A stretch of DNA of 64,000 nucleotides from Nematostella vectensis. Lineage: Eukaryota > Cnidaria > Anthozoa > Actiniaria > Edwardsiidae. The position numbers and the translations under genes were made by a program. The notes below the pieces were generated by a model, which did not search any database, had not been told where the DNA came from, and worked only from the letters and a program-made list of their open reading frames with translations. This document shows, piece by piece, positions 47,672-59,810 of this stretch. Location of the stretch: contig NC_064038.1 in assembly GCF_932526225.1 (NCBI RefSeq), positions 12,647,070 to 12,711,069 of the forward strand, in the 5' to 3' direction. Each line of letters starts with the position of its first letter. The stretch's first letter is position 1.

Positions 47672-50600
47672 ATGAAGACCTTATGGACACTGCTTTTGGC
47701 AGTTATGGCTGCTTCATTTTGTGCCGAAGGTGGGTAAGAACGTTGTCAATCTGTCGTTGAGACGCACCGCTTAAAGATCCGATGAAGAAATAAGTTTGGC
47801 GAGATTAAGAAACTCTAGGGTCGTACACGTCTATTGTCTTCATTGCTAGGCACAAATTCTAGAAGAACTGTTTGGGTGCTTAACCCACGTACTTTTTATA
47901 CGACTTGCGTTCCGCTTGCTCCTATTTGTAAACGGCGGTAGCCAGACACGTGTACACAACGTATTTATCCACAAAGCACTTTTATGGTTTATTATTTCAT
48001 GATGTAATCTTATTTCTGTCTTCTGTATCTTCTATGGTCATTATTTCTTGCTATGAAGAACCGTCCACAACCTCTGGCGTGAAACTTTCTGACAGGCATA
48101 TTTTTTTTTTCATCTGCTAATATCGAGATATATCTATTTGGCTCAAGACCCTTTATCTAGCCACCATCTATACAAAAACAGGTTTCATGGTTCCATTTAT
48201 TTTTTCAAGTCTGGATTGGAATGTTTTGACAAGAGATCGAGGGTGCGGCAACTTATAATGAGTAAACGTTAACAAAGGACAGATTTGGTTTTCTGAAAAA
48301 CCTGAGATTTGTCAGTAAGCCGTAATTGGAGCGCTTTTACGGAATGTCAAACGCATTCAGCTGCAAAGGAGGATACGTGTTACAGAACCGGTAGAACTTG
48401 ACCCCAAGCTCCTAAACAGTTTGTCATTATCCTTGAACATAGAGGGCTGATACGACCGTACGTGAAAAAATATAATTGAACACCATTTGCGGCTGCCAAG
48501 CGGATATGACAACTTCCTGAACGAATTCCTTTCATCCGGGGAGTTGTCTCTCGCAACATACTGCTTCATCAAATGCTGCCAGCTTTTAGCACTAAGGAAG
48601 TGCTTAGCTAAACCTTTTGATTCAGTCGAACTTCCTGCGGTTTTCCATATCCTGCGGGCTTCAGTAGACTCCAAACCAGCCAAGCAGTCCCGCGTTTGTC
48701 CGACGAATCCCAACAGAATCGCGATCACTTTTTTTTTCAGCTAATCAGCGAGAAAAAGCGATAAATACTCGTAATTCAAATGTGTTCGATTTTCGACCAT
48801 GTTGAGTACCAAGGGAGAACCGAGGGAGGTGCTTATTCAAGTAAATACTGTATTTTAGTTTCTCCTACTTACCCCAAACTGCCTCCAATATCATTTTTAT
48901 GGCGTCTGCAGCATCCTTTTCACAGTAGTAGCCTTTTTCAACAACTCTAAAACAATAAATAATCAAAGAAATCAACCAAACAGCATACCTGTCAACCTCC
49001 TAAAATCTCAAGGCTTGAGAATTTTTTTGGGGAGGGGTGGGGTATATTCATTTTTTTTTTTGGGGGGGGGGGGCTCTCGCGAACAAATCCACTTATAGAT
49101 CACCACACGAGGGTGTAGATAAATTGAGCTATGCAAGGAAATTATTGCTTTCAATATTATAGAAAATGGGCAAAATGACGATTTCCTATAGAATAATTTT
49201 CCGGAAGCGCTAAAAAGCGGGAGATTTGGTGCTCAACGCGGGAGAGGGGGTCCAAAATCGAGTTGAGGTATGACGTATCGTGACAAAGCATAGGCTGACA
49301 TCATAAAAATGTATGTAAAATAAAAGCAGGATTTTGGCCCGATGCCATTATGCCGTGTCGTATCACCGGTAACCCAGGCAATGGTTTTAAAGCTTCTTCA
49401 TAGCTACGATTTTGGGGGGTTTTCTTAACGGAATTTATGACTTCTCTACCCCTACTAAGGAAAGAGACAAGGTTGGAGGCGCTATTTTCGGTAGCACTCA
49501 AATACCGTCGCAATTTGCGAGGAAAATACAACAAACGAAATATTTTTATCTCGCACACCTATGCCAGGGTACACTTATATTCGATATGTGGCAAAACATC
49601 CGAGTTAAATCATTTTCCCTGGCCGTTAGCCATTTTTTAAAACGACTAAGCAGCCATTTGAATCCTTGACAGACGCCGTTGGACAATTAGGTACGCTCGG
49701 CTGAACACGGAGCGAAGCAAACAAATTATTACACGAGGCTGTCACAACACTGCGAGTTGCGATATTTTGCTTTTTAAACGTCAGTATTGCGGGAAAAAGA
49801 ATATATTGTGGTGTTGCGGTGTTAATTAGTCCTGCGGTGCCCAGGGTTTTCCCTTGGTACGGGATGATCTAGATCTAAGAAACCTGGAAATGCCAGTGTC
49901 GCGCATGCTCTTCAAAACTCGTCCGTCTGTGCGGTATGCGATATTTCCGATTTATTTTCTGTGGCATTGCGGTATCTTCGAAAATTTTGCGCTGTATTGC
50001 GGTAATTAGCCCCATGCCCCCCCTCTCCGTGTCGCGGTGAGGAGCCCCCAGCTTTTCACCGATCAATATTGAGAAAGATTTTCTGTTTTATTTTGAAGCA
50101 TTAGCTCAAGTGGTCCCACCCCCCTCCCCTTATTCCTCTGACCCCAGCTTTTCGACAATCAATATTGAGAAAGATTTTCTGTTTGACTTTGAAGAATTAG
50201 CTCAAGTCTTCTAGCCCCCCTCCCCTTATTCCTCTGACCCCAGCTTTTCGACGATCAATGTTGAGAAATATTTTCTGTTTGACTTTGAAGAATTAGCTCA
50301 AGTCTTCTAGCCCCCCTCCCCTTATTCCTCTGACCCCAGCTTTTCGACAATCAATATTGAGAAAGATTTTCTGTTTGATTTTGAAGCATTAGTTCAAGTG
50401 GTCCCACCCCCTACCCTTATTCCTCTGACCCCAGCTTTTCGACAATCAATATTGAGAAAGATTTTCTGTTTGATTTTAAAGCATTGCCCCAAGTGGACAA
50501 ATGTGTAAGACCATGCCCAGCAATCAACGACCCCGTGTGCGGAACAGACGGCAAGACTTACGGCAATGAATGCATGCTTGGGGCAGCGACATGTCACAGC

Positions 50601-53600
50601 AACGGCACAATCACGTTGGCATACCCTGGAGAATGTGGTAAGCAAATTATTGCGGGAGGGCATATCAATCAATGGAAACCGTTTTTGGTCTAAAATAGCC
50701 TGGGGCTAACGTGCGGGAAACCTGGTGATGTTCTTTTAAGACTCTAGGGCTTGGGCCTATTTCAAAATGGCGGCCTGTAAAATTGTTGTAAACACGAATT
50801 CCTGCAAGTTTAAGTGGAAATTCGTGAGGTTTAGAGTTTTAGAGCGACAAAAAAAAAGCGAAAAAATTATTCCAAATATTATGTTATGTCCTAATAAGAA
50901 ATTGACCGAGCGAGCTAGAAGCATTACAGTTTTCAAAACAAAATTAAATGATATGGGAGGGACCGCAATCACATGACGGGATACGTCCTGCCGCTATGTA
51001 AGATTCGTGTTTGACTAATCTTTAATTTTCTAAAGACGTGCCACCAAATTCATTCTTTGATTGCCTGTTTTAACCAATATCTCCTATGAAATAAGACTTG
51101 TATCTGTAAATCTACTTCCTGATTTTGCTACCGGGGGGAGTTACTTGATTAGGTTGGTTATGCTTTTTCAAAACCACGCTTAATATGATTTGATTACGGG
51201 CCCGATCATCCCTAACATAACCCTGCGCGCAGGGGTTACTGGGATACTTGAGGTATTGCATGTGCATTTGTTTGAGCCCCTGTGTTGTGACATGTATAAC
51301 AAAAAAGTTTTTTTTTCTACCATGAAAAAAACATTTAGTTATAACAAAAGCATATGTAAAAATATGTAAATAGCATATAATTGAACTCTGCCAAAAGCAT
51401 TTCTTACCTCCAAGACCACTTACAAGCCTGGGTACTGTGCAATTTAGAATATGGTATGGACGACCTAGTATGTTGAGACGCCTTGAAAAACTACTGAACG
51501 AGAACTGTAAAAGAGAAGTAAATTCTGGTACCAGCATTTAGTCCTCCGTCTTCACTCGACGTAGAAATCTCCACATATACTAATCACTTTACCAGACCTA
51601 GTAGTCCGTGGGCCAGAAAGTGAAACCCTCCCCCCCCCCCCCCCACCCCCGCTTAAAAAAGCTCAGGGTGTGGCCGTCAGCGTGGTTGTTTATTCCACAG
51701 GGTACCAACGTCAAAAAGTAGACCAAACATTACATTCTTGCATCTAAAGGTCTATTTTATTTAATTTAGTGAAAAATCGGCTAAAAAAGAGCCTGGGGAG
51801 GTTTTTGGGGTACCACAAGGTACCCACACTCTCAAATTTGGAAAACAATTAAAACGGCTTTGGCATTAAAAAAAAACACATGAAACGTTGTATTTTATAA
51901 ATTTCAATCCATTCGGTTTCAAAGAGTTAAAATCTGAAAGCTATTGACGTGGGAAATATCACCATTGAGCTGCATTGCATTCCAAGAAAGGCACAACAGA
52001 GCATGGCTTTTATTACCGTATCCCATGTAAACACTGGCACTGTGGGTGGTAGCTACTACAAAGTGCTGTCAAGTATGGTTTTTTGTGTCCTCTGGTTTCG
52101 AATTTCTAGAAGGTAGTGAATGATTGGATCTCTGTTTAGTGTCCCTTATCCGAGAAGACCAAAAGAACACAGACAAAAAGATCTTTATAACTGCGTAGGA
52201 TATCAAGGATCCTAAATACATGAAATTTTAAAATACCTGGAGCCCCGAGCCAGAATTTGAGTGTTGATCATACTGCAGTGGCCTTGAGAGACCAGGGAAC
52301 TAAAACAAGACCACCCGCGATTTAGTTTCTTCCCAATTTCTTGCTTGAATAAGCAGATGGAATGGATTCTTTGAGTCTTTTTTTAAAGGAAATAGCATGA
52401 AATAAGACGAATAAATGATCTACACTTTTTCACCTTCAGGGTCTCGTCCGGACAAGTGCGCGCCAATATGCAACAAGATGTACCAACCAGTTTGCGGGTC
52501 GGACAACGTCACGTACAGCAACCCCTGCATGCTGAGATCGGCCACGTGCAAGAGTAACGGCACCATCACCATGAAGCACCGCGGGAAATGTGGTAAATGG
52601 CGGTTTTTGTTGTTTTCTTGGTACCCTACGCAACCAAGGCTGGGTTTATATTTATTTTCTCCTCTCTCTCTCGGGATCGGAATTGAAAAAGGATTGTTTT
52701 TTGAAAACTATCAATTTCAACATTGCTGCCCTGCACCGCCCCCTCCCCCTCTCCCCTCTCAACTAGCTCTGTAGTGCGTTGGATTGGTCTTATTGGTGGT
52801 CTCTCTTTGATTGCCTCTTGTACTGTATGCCATTACTTTATCCATACACATTTTGTTTGTTTAACTTTATCCCCTTTAGGCTCGAGCCAATCTTGCGAAC
52901 AAAAAAAATGCAAGGGAACCAAAGTGTGCAAGATGATTGGCAATAAACCGAGATGTATGCGTCCTCCCCAGACAGCCTGCAGCAAAGTCCGGTGCAGAGG
53001 TAAGATTGGCATATACACTTAAATTTATAACACAATTAAGTCCAATGGTGTGTATTGAAGAAAGAGGTAAAACAATGTGCGGGGATAATGTATCAAGATA
53101 GCAGGATTCTAGCAGTTTCCGATAAACATAATGATCCCATACATAACACAGAGTCTTAAAAACAAGGCTAACCACAATGAATTGTGAGGTTTAGCGTAAC
53201 AGGGAATAGAATCTAGAAATGTATGGTAGGCGTATGCCTGCGTTTCTTCTCTAGTCACGTGCAAGCGCGTGACGCATTGCGTGTTGTATTGCGTGACATC
53301 AATTTTTACGTTTTTTACAGGAAATAGCATCTGCAAAGTGGCTGGCGGACGCGCGCGCTGCGTTCCTCTTCGAGCCACGTGTAAGCAGCTTAAGTGCAGA
53401 CCAAACCAGGAGTGCAAAGTGTTCTTCCAGAGAGCCAGATGTGTTCTCAAGAGGAAAACATGCGAAGAGATGAAATGCAGGTGTGATAGATCAATACATA
53501 AAGATAGCTAACCCCCTGTACCTCGCAGCCTCTTTTGTGCAATATAGAACATGCGGTATTGGTCTTACTTAAGATTCATTTCGCCATTTTTCTGGATACC

Positions 53601-55760
53601 CGAGCTATCGGAGTACGTGCTCTAGGGTCCAGTGTTTTTCTTCTTCGGCCGCGAAAGTCAAGTCATTTAGGCCCACAAAAAGCGCTGGGTCTCTAAACAT
53701 GAAATAAGTCCTCTTTCGACTAAAAAAACGTTTATTTGATATCCTGATGGAATCGTAACTATTAATAAAGCCAATGGCCACGAAAGCAATACCAAGCAGG
53801 GAACCAATCTGTTCTCATTATTAAATATTAAGTGGTCGCTTCTTAAACGGGCTAAGCAAAAGGTGCGGAGTTATCGGGGTGAAATACATAGACGAATACT
53901 TCAAGGGAAACAAAGCAATCTCTTTTTAGTCAACGTGTCCAGTTATGTCAATAAAAGCCATCAATCGTATTTCACGTGGTCTAACGGGGTATAATGGAAT
54001 TTAATGTGTCTTAACGGGGCCTATCGTGAGCAGTTGGGAATTTATAACTTTTATACAATCCGTTATCAAGAAGGTGGGCATACACCTATTTCAATTAAGG
54101 AATCAATGTACGTAACCCGCAATGGTTTATGGGTAACGTGGTGTATGCGAGTGCTTGAAAATTAAATTGGTTCTGATATAAATATTTCATAGGCCACCCC
54201 TGATATGTCAATCACGCGGTGGGCGGGCCCGGTGTGTCAGACCAAGACCCAATAGGTGCGGCTTGTTGCGTTGCCGAAGAACTCAAGTTTGCCAGATGGG
54301 AAACGGCAAGCCTCGTTGTGTCTCTCGTACAAAATCTTGCGAAACCACAAAATGCAACCCTCCCAAGACGTGCAGGATGGTACGTGGCCAGCCAAGATGT
54401 ATCCGTGAAAAAGGTACTGTCCACCAAAAACTGGTGCTTGACTCATTCTTCTGGCTAACGAATGCCTATTGGGGCGTTTTGATCGATTGAAGTCGAGTGA
54501 AGTGTTGAAAGAGGTCAGAAGAGTAGTGAGGATTTGCCTTCCGTGCAAGAGAGAGGGACCTAGTGCGCATGCGTTGTTATAAGAAGTTTTCAAGTTGACC
54601 ATTATATTTGCACGTAATTATATTTTCAATGATAACAAAAGCAAAGTAGTGGCTGATCGTCATTCTTTCATTTCTCCAGAAACATGTGCCAATAAGACTT
54701 GCACCAGCCCTCCGAACTCCATTTGTCAGATGGTGAAAAAAAAAGCGAAGTGCGTTTGCCCTCAAATCTGTACCATGGAGTACTCTCCGAGGTGTGGCTC
54801 GGACGGGAAGATCTACAGCAACCCGTGTCAGCTAAGAGTGGCCGCTTGTAATCAGAACAAACAGATCACGGAGGTGTCCATGGACCAGTGCAAACAAGGT
54901 AGTGAGTGTGTATCGTTGTTGCTACCGACAGAGCAAAAAAAATGGCATGGAATTTTCCAATTCTCAATATATAAGCTCAAGATCCCGCATACCAGTAGTT
55001 CCTCTGACCAAAAGCTTAATTCCAAATTTTAAAGAAATTTAGAAGATATAAGATTTAGATATTAGCGAGCAAAGTTGGCTTGATTTCTGATCAGAGCCCG
55101 ACTTCTCACTAAAAACGAGGAGAATTCATACTTTGGTCATTTGAAAATTGCACTTCAAGCCTCATATCTCGAAGACGAATCCATTAGAAAAAAAAGACTT
55201 TGATATGTTGGTTTACATAAGATAAGTGACTGTACCGTGACCGTACCATGACCGTACCATGACGTTGTACCATGACTGTACCGTGACTGTACCGTGACCG
55301 TACCATGACCGTACCATGACGTTGTACCGTGACCATACCGTGACTGTACCGTGACCGTACCATGACCGTACCATGACGTTGTACCGTGACCATACCGTGA
55401 CTGTACCGTGACCGTACCATGACGTTGTACCGTGACTGTACCGTGACCGTACCATGACCGTACCATGACCGTACCATGACCGTACCATGACGTTGTACCG
55501 TGACTGTACCGTGACTGTACCGTGACCGTACCATGACCGTACCATGACCGTACCATGACGTTGTACCGTGACCATACCGTGACCGTACCGTGACCGTACC
55601 ATGACGTTGTACCGTGACGTTGTACCGTGACTGTACCGTGACTGTACCATGACCGTACCATGACCGTAACTTCACCATAACATATAATGACCGTACCCTG
55701 ACCATATTTCAATGCTTGCTCTCCACTAACCAATTTCTTTTATTACTTATTTCAGGCTGA
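47672..55760 (+). CDS. Secreted Kazal/follistatin-like multidomain protease inhibitor, copy A
   Basis: Eight exons: 47672-47729, 50482-50637, 52440-52592, 52880-52999, 53321-53480, 54256-54413, 54680-54898 and 55756-55760. They total 1029 nt (342 residues) with fully matching phases; most introns are phase 1. Residues 1-19 are a signal peptide ([19 protein letters not shown]). Kazal domains lie at about 25-71 ([20 protein letters not shown]), 77-122 ([20 protein letters not shown]) and 297-340 ([20 protein letters not shown]). Between domains 2 and 3 run about six repeats of the form C-x4-C-x5-C-x8-C, follistatin/FOLN-like. By Kazal numbering the P1 residues would be Ala, Lys and Met, suggesting inhibition of elastase-, trypsin- and chymotrypsin- or subtilisin-like proteases; this is inference. 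The final exon supplies only a Gly and the stop. One repeat (TCEEMKC) is incomplete at the exon 5/6 junction, where an alternative acceptor at 54240 would add five codons, or an exon was missed. Confidence 0.9.
48985..49262. mobile_element. Truncated CATACCTGTCAAC element
   Basis: Starts GCATACCTGTCAACCTCC and contains a CGGGAGATTTGGTGCTCAACGCGGGAG-type block. It is an inverted, partial copy of the element at 63436-63804. It lies in intron 1 of Kazal copy A. Confidence 0.75.
49396..49630. repeat. Repeat with inverted copy at 59580-59810
   Basis: Blocks TACCCCTACTAAGGAAAGAG, TTTTCGGTAGCACTCAAATA and CCAGGGTACACTTATATTCG recur in reverse complement at 59580-59810, inside the TIR element of the right duplicate. 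It is a dispersed repeat, not part of the tandem duplication. Confidence 0.8.
50051..50530. repeat. 96-bp tandem array ending in Kazal exon 2 (copy A)
   Basis: Units begin (GCTTTTCGAC) at 50051, 50147, 50243, 50339 and 50434, a 95 to 96 bp period. At offset 48 each carries TTCTGTTTGA(T/C)TTTGAAG followed by (C/A)ATTAGCTCAAGT. In the last unit this position is the real acceptor and first codons of exon 2 (50482). Four upstream units are therefore copies of the splice acceptor region. Confidence 0.9.
55225..55690. repeat. 10-bp-based minisatellite in last Kazal intron
   Basis: Composed of ACCGTACCATG, ACTGTACCGTG and ACGTTGTACC units in varying order, about 46 copies. It lies in intron 7 of Kazal copy A, 65 bp before the last exon. 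Open antisense frames are translated repeat. Confidence 0.95.
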
Positions 55761-57814
55761 TCCTCTTCATTGAACACGGATAAGTCGTAGCAAGCATTAC
55801 TTTTTGCCGTTTTTATATGTATAACAAACCAATCAATGTTGCTGGAATAAGTACGTGAACACTGTGACCTGATTGGCTGGTTTGTTATAAATTTGTCTTA
55901 TAGTGTAATCTGATTGGTCCAGGATCTGTATCATGGTTTTGTTGTAACATTACATTGAACTACTTTAGACGCAGTTTTTGGCTTGTCATTTAATTTATAT
56001 AAAATTAGTGTCCCCATCCCTCCCCCGGACCTGTTCACATTATGATCTGAATGGGTCTATAGCACAATGGCTGAGTTGTTGGCACGGCACTCTGGCACTC
56101 CGCTGTCCAACCCGCCCATCCCGCCGTCCGTATTCGGCCGTTTGCACTTCCAGGTGTTAAAAAAATTTTAGTGTTATTTATATTTTCATGTATTATTTCT
56201 ATACTTGAATACTGATCCGCAGATGCCATACTTACAACAAATCCTGAAGAAAATTGATGTGCCTTTATTGCATCGTCGCAAATGTTTAAAATGTTTTCTC
56301 TCTTTCCTAACAAACCACTCTTCGGCCACACGTTGGGCTTCCTGTGCCAGAGCAGGGACGTGAATGACTGGTATGGATTTTTCACTGTCTGGCTTGTTAA
56401 CACATTGACCCCTCAACCGGCCTGTACCGGCTTTGAGAAGAACCCACAACCCAAAAAATTCATTAATGCAAAATAAATACAACGAGATGAAGATACTCAG
56501 GCATCAGTCTAAGGTATAAATGGTCTTGAAGATATGCATCCAACCAAGGTGTTGGCTACTACTCTTAAGCCAAATAATAGCACAGGTTCTTTGACAAATT
56601 TTAAATCGAACAAGGAAAACGCTCAAAATACCACACAAGGGAGAGAGATCAGCAAACACAGCTCAAGACACAAATAGATACCTTTATTCTGATCCTCCAG
56701 GTTCATTTTCATGGCCTCAAAACACAATGTCCACTCCTTGAAGGCTTGTAAAACCACTTAGATGCCTTTACGGATTGCAAAGAATTCTGGGAGATCCAGG
56801 GAAAAAAATCACGAGGGGAAGGCCAGTCAACACTTCTCTCCCCAAAGTCAGATGGTTTTTTATAAGTCTTTTCACCCCAAAGCCAAACAAATCAATTCCA
56901 GGTCATACAGACCCAGAATAGCAGTGTAAACAATTTTGGAATCAATTTGGTTTCAGAAAAGACAGCATTTAGGAGAGCTGTGGTGATTCATTAGAAAATT
57001 ATTTTCTCATCCGGGCAAAGCCAAACAAGAAAAAATCATCATGAATCCACCTTTGCTTGCAAATATCCATAAGCAAAGCACTCATTTATGCCCCAACAGA
57101 CTTCATGATGTCCTGAGACACTCTCCTAATATGCTCATAGCTGTATTTTTGATGAAAAATACAAGCAACCATCACCTTGTGCTCGCTTCAGTACAACCAC
57201 GAGGGATTAAAAGGAGGGACCGCAAAGCACTGTTGGAAAGCTTGGATACCGCTGACTAGATGCAGCTGTGTTTGACTTTGACGGGCTGTATAAAACTCAG
57301 AATAGGTGGGGAGGTATCTGTTTTCAGTCTGTTTTTTGAAAATTCCGCTCAAAAATAGCCAGGAGTCAATGGGTTAAGCTCCGGTATCCAGCTTGCCTCC
57401 AGTCCCTCGGGAAATGATTCTTTAGGGGCTGCATATCACACCCTGCTTATACTGAAAATAAATGGAAAATATTTTGACATAAGGAGATTCGATACAGTTT
57501 GAGGGGACTTGGGACTTTCATAAAAATGAGAATAACCCGCGCCGCGCCCCCAGCCCGTTTTCCGTAGTTTTCTTAGACCCCCAACGGCTAGGGTATACCG
57601 TCTGGGGGCCTCGTGGGAGAGGGGTGTGTTATAGGGGTCGCTTAAAGCATTTGCTTTAAGGGGATGGCGGCGCGTGCCCGTTTTCGGTAGTATTAAGGGA
57701 AGCAAGGGGGGAGCCTAAAACGATAACAGGGTGGCTGGCCCCCCTTGTGTGGTAACATGTGGGAACCTTGCAATTAGACACTCGTCTGTCCTATAGTATA
57801 CCGAGCATTCAAGA
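55761..57814. other. Region downstream of Kazal copy A
   Basis: No gene supported. A diverged AACAAACCAATCA / TGATTGGCTGGTTTGTTAT inverted pair lies at about 55819-55890. The region 56400-56770 is the second copy of the dispersed repeat at 22566. A GGGATGGCGGCGC / CGCGCCGCGCCCCC-rich patch at 57530-57700 precedes the zinc-ribbon-like frame. Confidence 0.45.
56400..56770. repeat. Dispersed repeat copy B
   Basis: Inverted, diverged copy of 22566-22895, recognised by CTCAACCGGCCTGTACCGG at one end and CATGGCCTCAAAACACAATG at the other. Confidence 0.7.
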
Positions 57815-58105
57815 ATGAAGTGGGGAAAAGATTACTGCGGGTGGCTAAAGGTCGGCCATGCAAACACGTGTGGCCAGAGGTGCATGGACACCTACTGCAA
57901 GGTGCACCTCCAAAGGCTCCGTAAGGGCGGCCCACTCCCCGTGCCGTGCAAGATCTGCGGCATAGGGACGCAGTCGAAGACGCAGTTGTGTCGCCCCTGC
58001 GGAGCGGATCGTGTAGGGCAGAGGATGCGCAACACCGAAAGGCGCGCTCGGAAACAGTTTGCACTCGTCCTGTCTGATATCGTAGCCCGCGATACGGACA
58101 ATTAG
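57815..58105 (+). CDS. Zinc-ribbon-like small protein, probably repeat-borne
   Basis: A 96-residue frame starting at the ATG at 57815 (AAGAATGAAGTGG). It contains paired cysteines: YCGWLKVGHANTCGQRC, then CKICGIGTQSKTQLCRPCG, spaced C-x2-C-x11-C-x2-C like a zinc ribbon, followed by an Arg-rich helix (RMRNTERRARKQF). There is no signal peptide and no visible introns. It is followed 29 bases later by a second, frameshifted frame, which resembles the layout of a mobile or multicopy gene module. I do not recognise a named family. Confidence 0.45.
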   Translation: MKWGKDYCGWLKVGHANTCGQRCMDTYCKVHLQRLRKGGPLPVPCKICGIGTQSKTQLCRPCGADRVGQRMRNTERRARKQFALVLSDIVARDTDN

Positions 58106-58134
58106 AGACTGGGTGGCACAGGGTATACCCAAAC

Positions 58135-58457
58135 ATGGACGCTTACATAGAGGAGATTCTTAATAGCATGCCTGACAAAGAGGCGCCCGCCGTACTAGCA
58201 GGGCTGGTCCAGAACATCCTGGACGAGGACATCCTGGAAGGATGTCAAGCACAAGCTCCTTATGCCGCTCGTTCCGGCAAAAGCGCGTCGGCGAGAGGCT
58301 GACAAAGAGGCCGCGAAGCAGAAGCCGTGGCGCGAGTTCGACCCGCTTCTAAAGCAAAAGGGCTCAGGGGACTTAGCCCCCGAAAAGAACTATTGTCTCT
58401 TCGTCGGCGGCGCTCATCTTCGGTTCCCAAGCGTGGATGTCACTCTTTGGGGCCAAG
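58135..58457 (+). pseudogene. Frameshifted ORF truncated at duplication junction
   Basis: Starts MDAYIEEILNSMPDKEAPAV, open to 58302. Near 58235 the plausible reading moves by one base into KHKLLMPLVPAKARRREAD, which runs on through KPWREFDPLLKQKG to about 58457. There the tandem-duplication junction cuts it off. It was probably the second gene of the module that starts at 57815. I describe the break only. Confidence 0.5.
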
Positions 58458-58821
58458 AACATGAAACTGGCGTCATCTGATACAGAATATCATTGATGAT
58501 ATATGTAGCCTGCGTGCATCCGGTTTCACAATTCTTATTACTGGGATACCTGTGGTAGCCCAGTTATAAAATGCAACTGTTTTTTTTTTATTTTTCGTCG
58601 TGGATCCTAACAACGTGCATTATTTCGCAATGCCTAGTTACCAGAATCCTTTCGCATAATTTAAAACTGTGTCATGGCCGCCATCTTGAATTTGAAGTTC
58701 CAGCCCTCAGATCCATGTTATTTGTGGAGTTGAAGGCCCGGTTCGCGATTTGATTACTGTATATTTTACCATAGCCTCAATTTCTACCAAGTTATTGTGG
58801 AATTTATCTCAGCTTGGATTG

Positions 58822-58822
<1 letters not shown>

Positions 58823-58899
<77 letters not shown>
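58823..58899. repeat. (AAT)n microsatellite
   Basis: A pure AAT run of about 25 units. It is the 3' tail of the minus-strand LINE fragment beside it. Confidence 0.95.
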
Positions 58900-58900
<1 letters not shown>

Positions 58901-59310
58901 TATTTTATTTTTTACCACAAGATGAAATTACAATACAAAACTAAATACTTTAATACAAATCGGTTGAGATATGATATAATATCTTGGAATTTAAGGATTT
59001 TTTTAAATAGTGGAGAGGTATGCTCAGTAAACGAAGAAAAAGTGATAAGACGGATTGTTCTTTTTTGTAGTCTAAATAAAGGCATTGTTGTGGTTTGGTA
59101 AGTGTTTCCCCATATTATAGCACCATAGGTCAAAAATGGGTAAATGAGGGCGTAGTATAATTGAGTAAGAATTGTGGAGGTAACATAATGACGTAGCTTT
59201 GCTATTATCCCTACCCCCCTGGAGATTTTCTTAAGTTTGGTTTGGTCTTTTTGTTTAATTACCTTATTTTGTAACCTTAAGTATATTGATCTATGTAACT
59301 TCTTTTGAGT
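58900..59310 (-). mobile_element. LINE 3' fragment, minus strand
   Basis: The minus frame reads LKKISRGVGIIAKLRHYVTS, then LYYALIYPFLTYGAIIWGNT and RLQKRTIRLITFSSFTEHTS. This is the C-terminal end of a reverse transcriptase ORF of a different LINE family from the two plus-strand fragments. It ends in an (ATT)n tail in its own orientation. It is nested within the TIR element. Confidence 0.85.
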
Positions 59311-59353
59311 AGGATGAAATATGACAAAATTTTCGGTAGCACTCAAATAGCTA

Positions 59354-59500
59354 CTCGGCTGATCTGAAAGGGGACGAGTCAAGCGTTTTTTGTAGAATGT
59401 TGCAAATAAAATTGCCATAAAACTTAGAACATGCCTTAATTTTATTGACAACATTCTACAAAAAACGCTTGACTCGTCCCCTCTCAGATCAGCCGAGCTC
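59354..59500. repeat. Foldback repeat inside the TIR element
   Basis: The segment 59354-59403 (CTCGGCTGATCTGAAAGGGG) pairs with 59449-59499. A third, direct copy of the right arm lies at 59872-59935. All share GACAACATT and the AACGCTT(G/T)ACT(C/T)GTCCCCTC core. Confidence 0.8.
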
Positions 59501-59579
59501 CGAGCTACGAACGAGCAACCATTGCCTGGGCTACCTGTGCTCCTTCCCAGCGCGGTCAAGCGTAACTAATCGTACAACG

Positions 59580-59810
59580 GCGTCGGGAAAAGGGAAAATA
59601 GTTTAGCTCGGATGTTTTGCCACATATCGAATGTAAGTGTACCCTGGCATAGGTCTGCGAGATAAAAATATTTAGTTTGTTGTATTTTCCTCGCGAATTT
59701 CGACGGTATTTGAGTGCTACCGAAAATGGCTCCTCCAACCTTGTTTCTTTCCTTAGTAGGGGTAGAGAAGTCATAAATCCCGTTAAGAACCCCCCCCCCC
59801 CCCCCCCAAA
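59580..59810. repeat. Inverted copy of the repeat at 49396-49630
   Basis: Reverse complement of that segment, separated by a poly-C run (59791-59807) from the foldback copy that follows. The open frames here are not genes. Confidence 0.8.

Larger units (their letters stand above)
47505..58457. repeat. Left copy of a ~10.95-kb tandem duplication
   Basis: AACATGAAACTGGCGTMATYTGATACAGAATA starts at 47505 and again at 58458 in the same orientation. Downstream homology then continues through exon 1, intron 1 stretches, the exon 2 array, exon 2 and intron 2 (with indels and insertions) to the window's end. The spacing gives a unit of 10953 bp. Sequence before the two starts is unrelated. Confidence 0.8.

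Noticed and set aside
50394-50672. Minus-strand frame over Kazal exon 2 (also at 62679-63026)
   Set aside because: Antisense shadow of the conserved Kazal exon; its cysteines arise from the complementary strand.
55155-55733. 192-residue minus-strand frame rich in Gly/His/Tyr
   Set aside because: Translated minisatellite in the last intron of Kazal copy A.
56050-56130. tRNA-like start GGTCTATAGCACAATGG
   Set aside because: No matching T-arm or acceptor pairing follows, so it is not a tRNA.
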